Assembly: GCA_003601695.1 (NCBI GenBank)
Contig: PIYH01000052.1
Location: 1-8,769 of the forward strand
From: Candidatus Bathyarchaeota archaeon
GTDB taxonomy: Archaea > Thermoproteota > Bathyarchaeia > Bathyarchaeales > DTEX01
DNA length: 8,769 nt
Direction: 5' to 3'
A model generated the notes under the pieces. It was given only the letters and a program-made list of their open reading frames with translations. It ran no database searches and was not told the DNA's origin. The translations under genes were made by a program, and so were the position numbers. The first letter of the stretch is position 1. Each line of letters opens with the position of its first letter. Shown here piece after piece: positions 5,655 to 8,769 of the stretch.

Positions 5655-5756
5655 GCCATAATTACGCCCATAAATAAGAATATTGTAGCTGGTCTTTGGA
5701 CTTGTTGCTTCTGGGGGCTGGGATTTTTTGGATGGCTAGCAAAGATACGAAAATAA
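5655..5756 (+). other. In-frame hydrophobic extension beyond the zinc-ribbon stop
   Basis: Directly after the TAA of the zinc-ribbon gene, in the same frame, 33 codons read AIITPINKNIVAGLW, then TCCFWGLGFFGWLAKIRK, ending at a TAA (5754-5756). The middle is a credible membrane segment closed by a basic end. There is no usual start codon within it. It could be the lost C-terminal anchor of the zinc-ribbon protein after a nonsense mutation, or chance. Confidence 0.3.
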
Positions 5757-5796
5757 AAACTACTTTTTAGGGTTTCTTTTATGGCTTTCATGGGGC

Positions 5797-5988
5797 TCAT
5801 ATCCCAGCCCTATCGTTGAATGCGCGGTTGCAACCCTCACATAGGTAACGCTTGAGACCACGTCCATAGTTTCCATGACCTTTCACCCTAATAGAACCAC
5901 ATCTTGGACAGCAACCGCTCCGACATCTAACCATTCTGAAGAGCCGCGAAAAAGCCTCCTCACTCGAAAGAAGATCAAGAATATCCAT
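5797..5988 (-). pseudogene. Truncated IS1/IS1595-like transposase, zinc-ribbon head only
   Basis: Sixty-three residues from the ATG at 5988. LLSSEEAFSRLFRMVR (6-21) is followed by a zinc ribbon, CPRC at 27-30 and CEGC at 50-53, with GRGLKRYLC between and CNRAFNDRAGI at the end. This is the usual N-terminus of IS1/IS1595-type transposases, in which the FND-x-x-GT motif leads into the catalytic domain. Here a TGA (5797-5799) follows at once, and no frame downstream resembles the DDE-type domain, so the catalytic part is missing. An earlier in-frame TTG at 6015 exists, but 5988 gives the family-like start. A minus-strand TATA-like box at 6020-6029 could still drive it. No terminal inverted repeats were identified. 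It may be dead, or kept as a small DNA-binding protein. Confidence 0.7.
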
Positions 5989-6019
5989 AGAGAAAACATC
6001 AGAAGACAGCCACAAAAAT

Positions 6020-6029
6020 CTTATTTAAG
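6020..6029. promoter_or_regulatory. Possible bidirectional TATA box between transposase remnant and GH38-like gene
   Basis: CTTATTTAAG reads as an AT-rich TATA-like element on both strands. Rightwards it would start transcription near 6049, ten bases before the TTG proposed for the GH38-like gene. Leftwards it would start near 6000, before the ATG at 5988. Positional evidence only. Confidence 0.35.
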
Positions 6030-6058
6030 AGCTCCGTAATTCTTTAAGAAGATAGAAG

Positions 6059-8769
6059 TTGATTAACTTCAATGGGTATGACACGATATTTTATTATAAA
6101 GTCGATGGGACCTTAAGGCAAGCACTAAAGATATGGATTAATAATAGAACCGGTAAGCCTCAGTCGGGCGCTGTCACCGTTTTTGTTAACGATCATGAGC
6201 CAGTAACTACGTTATTGCCTGTGATAAGTGAAGGTAGAAGATCATACACGGTGTTTGCGCCGGTGATATATCCGAATTTCAAACCTTTAATTGCATATGG
6301 AGCTGGGAGACATAGTCCAGTACGTGCTCGCGTGGAGTTAAAAGTAGGATCGAAAACAATCACAAAGAGCATCACAATAGGTAGGTGGCGGCCGTGGACC
6401 ATTTATGTTTGTCAAGATGTCTGCACGGACTTCACGTGGGGCCATAAAGAAGACGAGACCATAAACCTTTCAGTAAACTTAACTAAAGCTCATCTAAAGA
6501 TGATTAAAGCCACTGAGGGAAAATCGTTTGAATCTCAAAATAGATGGAATATAAACCAAACAATGGAAGTAATGTGGTTTATGGAGAGAGAAACAAGCGA
6601 GAAAATAAAGGAACTCTTTAAAAGAGAAAAGGACGGTCACATCAGCATAAGTCCGATTTACAATTCTTGTCTTACCTCAACTATGAGCACTGAACAGGCT
6701 ATTCGTTCATTATATTTTGCGCGTGAACTTGAAAAGAAATATGGAATAGACTTATCTGTAGTAGAGCACATAGAAGTTCCTACAATCGCTTGGGGAATGG
6801 CTACGATCTTCGCTGGCGCTGGCATAAAATACTTCGTAAAGGCCTGGCTTAACTTTATGGCGCCATTTTGCAACCGGCGTGATGATATTCCACTCTTTTA
6901 CTGGGAAGGCCCTGATGGTTCTAAAGTACTTACAGCTTCTGATAAAGCTGCATGTCTAAGAGCTGCATATGCCCAAGCGAGTTTCCTATTCAAGCCTTAC
7001 AGGGAGGCAGTTAAGGAACTTCATGAATGGTGGATCCCGCACTTTGAGAATCACAGTGAGTATCCCTATGACGCCTTCATTCTTTTGGGATCTCATGGCG
7101 ACCTAGGAAAACATTCAGCCAAGCAGATAGCTCGATTAGTTTTTAACATCATCCGGTATAACTCTGAACCATGGGAATACCCGAAGATCGTAAATGCTAA
7201 TTGGAAACATTTCTTCAAGCACATTGAAGATTTTATTGAGAAACATGGAGTCACTCCTCCCGTTTTGAGAGGCGACTTTGGTTGTTCATGGGAAGAATGG
7301 CCAGCGCATTTAGCCGCCGTATTTTCAAGGGTTAGAAGAGGAGTAAATGCCTTTGTAACCGCTGAGAAACTAGTGGCGTTAGCATCTCTTTTAGAAGATG
7401 AAGTATACGTTACTAATCGGAACAATCTAAGGGTTGCTCAGATGCGCATGGTTCAGATAGCGGAGCACCCGTGGAATGGGAGTAATCCAGTTGAGAGAGT
7501 AGATGCTTATCATAGGAAATTGAGATGGGAAAAAGAGCTGAATAAAAAGGTTGATGAGGTAATTGAAAATGCGCTAGATGTTATATCTAGACACATCCCC
7601 ACTGAAGCAGAGACTACTTTATTAGTTTTTAACCCTCTTTCTTGGAGACGTACAGATATTGTGAGGGTTGAAGCTCCAAGCCCGGGTCCCTTCAAAGTAA
7701 TAGATAATGATACTGGAGAGACCCTCCCCAATAACGTTATCGACATTGAGGGAAAACCTATACTCACTTTTGTGGCGAGGAACGTTCCTCCTTTAGGCTA
7801 CAAAACTTATACTGTTTTAAGGGTTAATCGAGTTGACTTTAAGAAATCATCTATAGTAATAAAGGGAAATATTATCGAAAATCAGTTTTACCGGGTTGAA
7901 GTTGATGAAAAGACAGGTGGAATACTACGTATTTTCGATAAAAAACGCAGAAAAGAAATGGTTGATATTAAAAGTAAATATAAATTAAATCAGTACGTTT
8001 ACCTCTCTGAGGGCGAAGAATATACACCAATAAATGCTAAGATTTCATTGGGGCATCATGGATTCGTATCAGGCAGCCTCATAATAGAGTCTTCCACTAT
8101 GCGGTCTAAGATAAGAACAACTATTACCTTATACTCCGACCTTGATAGAATTGACATAACCAATGAAGTGGAAAAAACTCCAACTTCTGAACTCCAAGAA
8201 ATACATTTCATCTTTCCCTTCAATATTCCAGATCGTGTTTATCATTATGAAGCGACAGCCGCGATAATAAAGCCGGGATTGGCGCAGTACGGCGGAGAAC
8301 AACTCAGAGGCTCCGGCCAATCCTCTCACGCTTGTCAAAGTTTCGTTGATGTTTCAAATGAGGAATACGGAGTTATACTGAGCCAAATAGATTCTTATCT
8401 AATCCAGTTTGGGCATAGAACAACATTTGAGGATCCTGAATTTCCCGACCCCCTTAACAGCACAATATGGTCTCTGATAATGCTGAATAAATGCCCTGAG
8501 ATGCTTGCAGATCAAGGAGGCATATCCAACTTCACATTTCGATACTCTATCAAGGGACATGATGGAAAATTTAAGGGCTCAGAAGCTATACGCTTCGGTT
8601 GGGAAAGAAACAATGACCTATTAGTCAAAGTTTTAAATCCAAACCAGAAAGGGGATCTTCCCTCTAAAAGTCACAGTTTCCTATCATGTAAACCGCAGAA
8701 CGTAGTTGTAACTACGCTTAAAGTAGCCGAAGAAGGAATCAAAAGGGGTCTGATAGTTAGACTGTGGGA
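6059..8769 (+). CDS. Glycoside hydrolase family 38-like (alpha-mannosidase-related) enzyme, 3' end outside window
   Basis: An uninterrupted frame of over 900 codons running off the right edge. The first ~115 residues form a beta-rich domain (SGAVTVFVNDHEPVTTLLPV). A GH38-like catalytic domain follows: CTDFTWGHKED (122-132), EVPTIAWGMATIFAGAGIKY (239-258), LLGSHGD, LRGDFGCSWEEW (around Asp406) and AEHPWNG (His470). From about residue 607, IENQFYRVEVDEKTGG begins the C-terminal beta domain typical of GH38, and the visible end GLIVRLWE is also characteristic. No signal peptide is seen. The start is weak: the frame opens at 6056, and the TTG at 6059 is the first possible start. No in-frame ATG appears until about 6500, so the N-terminus may be missing. 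GH38 enzymes cleave alpha-mannosides with a zinc-dependent retaining mechanism; the substrate here is unknown. Unusual residues at expected zinc and nucleophile positions make a divergent subfamily likely. Confidence 0.88.
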   Translation, partial: MINFNGYDTIFYYKVDGTLRQALKIWINNRTGKPQSGAVTVFVNDHEPVTTLLPVISEGRRSYTVFAPVIYPNFKPLIAYGAGRHSPVRARVELKVGSKTITKSITIGRWRPWTIYVCQDVCTDFTWGHKEDETINLSVNLTKAHLKMIKATEGKSFESQNRWNINQTMEVMWFMERETSEKIKELFKREKDGHISISPIYNSCLTSTMSTEQAIRSLYFARELEKKYGIDLSVVEHIEVPTIAWGMATIFAGAGIKYFVKAWLNFMAPFCNRRDDIPLFYWEGPDGSKVLTASDKAACLRAAYAQASFLFKPYREAVKELHEWWIPHFENHSEYPYDAFILLGSHGDLGKHSAKQIARLVFNIIRYNSEPWEYPKIVNANWKHFFKHIEDFIEKHGVTPPVLRGDFGCSWEEWPAHLAAVFSRVRRGVNAFVTAEKLVALASLLEDEVYVTNRNNLRVAQMRMVQIAEHPWNGSNPVERVDAYHRKLRWEKELNKKVDEVIENALDVISRHIPTEAETTLLVFNPLSWRRTDIVRVEAPSPGPFKVIDNDTGETLPNNVIDIEGKPILTFVARNVPPLGYKTYTVLRVNRVDFKKSSIVIKGNIIENQFYRVEVDEKTGGILRIFDKKRRKEMVDIKSKYKLNQYVYLSEGEEYTPINAKISLGHHGFVSGSLIIESSTMRSKIRTTITLYSDLDRIDITNEVEKTPTSELQEIHFIFPFNIPDRVYHYEATAAIIKPGLAQYGGEQLRGSGQSSHACQSFVDVSNEEYGVILSQIDSYLIQFGHRTTFEDPEFPDPLNSTIWSLIMLNKCPEMLADQGGISNFTFRYSIKGHDGKFKGSEAIRFGWERNNDLLVKVLNPNQKGDLPSKSHSFLSCKPQNVVVTTLKVAEEGIKRGLIVRLW

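Noticed and set aside
5715..5810. Perfect 10-base inverted repeat GGGCTGGGAT / ATCCCAGCCC at 5715-5724 and 5801-5810, next to the transposase truncation point
   Set aside because: A 10-base match within about 100 bases is expected roughly once by chance in a window of this size, and flanking bases do not extend it, so it is not convincing as IS ends.
7093..7767. Two minus-strand ORFs opposite the GH38-like gene
   Set aside because: The plus frame is continuous with recognisable GH38 motifs; these are shadows without ribosome binding sites or family features.

Overview
The window looks archaeal, probably from an uncultured TACK-type lineage (for example Bathyarchaeia or a thaumarchaeote relative). 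Reasons: an archaeal-style aspartate carbamoyltransferase pair (separate PyrB and PyrI), an archaeal-type RNase HII, a THEP1-family NTPase, TATA-box-like promoters about 23-28 bases upstream of several starts, leaderless starts, and frequent GTG/TTG start codons. The taxonomic placement is an inference; no rRNA or tRNA is present to anchor it.

Positions 1-3300 are a compact core-gene block. The last codons of an unknown gene lie at the left edge. pyrB runs leftwards and pyrI rightwards from a shared intergenic region of about 145 bases, so catalytic and regulatory ATCase chains come from divergent transcripts. pyrI is followed closely by a THEP1-like NTPase and then RNase HII on the same strand. 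A small coiled-coil protein gene on the minus strand converges on RNase HII, and the two ends overlap by 6 bases.

Positions 3300-6050 are looser and accessory in character. A phosphotriesterase-family metallohydrolase gene is flanked by two diverged direct copies of a ~150-base module. Each copy contains a TATA-like box, an ATG exactly 23 bases after its first A, and the start of a short hydrophobic peptide beginning MN-T/A-FAAGF. After the second copy come a frameshifted gene remnant on the minus strand, a 63-residue zinc-ribbon protein gene with an in-frame hydrophobic extension beyond its stop, and the zinc-ribbon head of an IS1/IS1595-like transposase cut short.

From 6059 to the right edge is one uninterrupted plus-strand frame of over 900 codons: a glycoside hydrolase family 38-like enzyme (alpha-mannosidase-related) with unusual residues at the expected metal/nucleophile positions, truncated by the window end. 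The metallohydrolase and the GH38-like enzyme suggest a carbohydrate-related accessory region, but nothing in the sequence fixes the substrate. No tRNA, rRNA or CRISPR array was seen.
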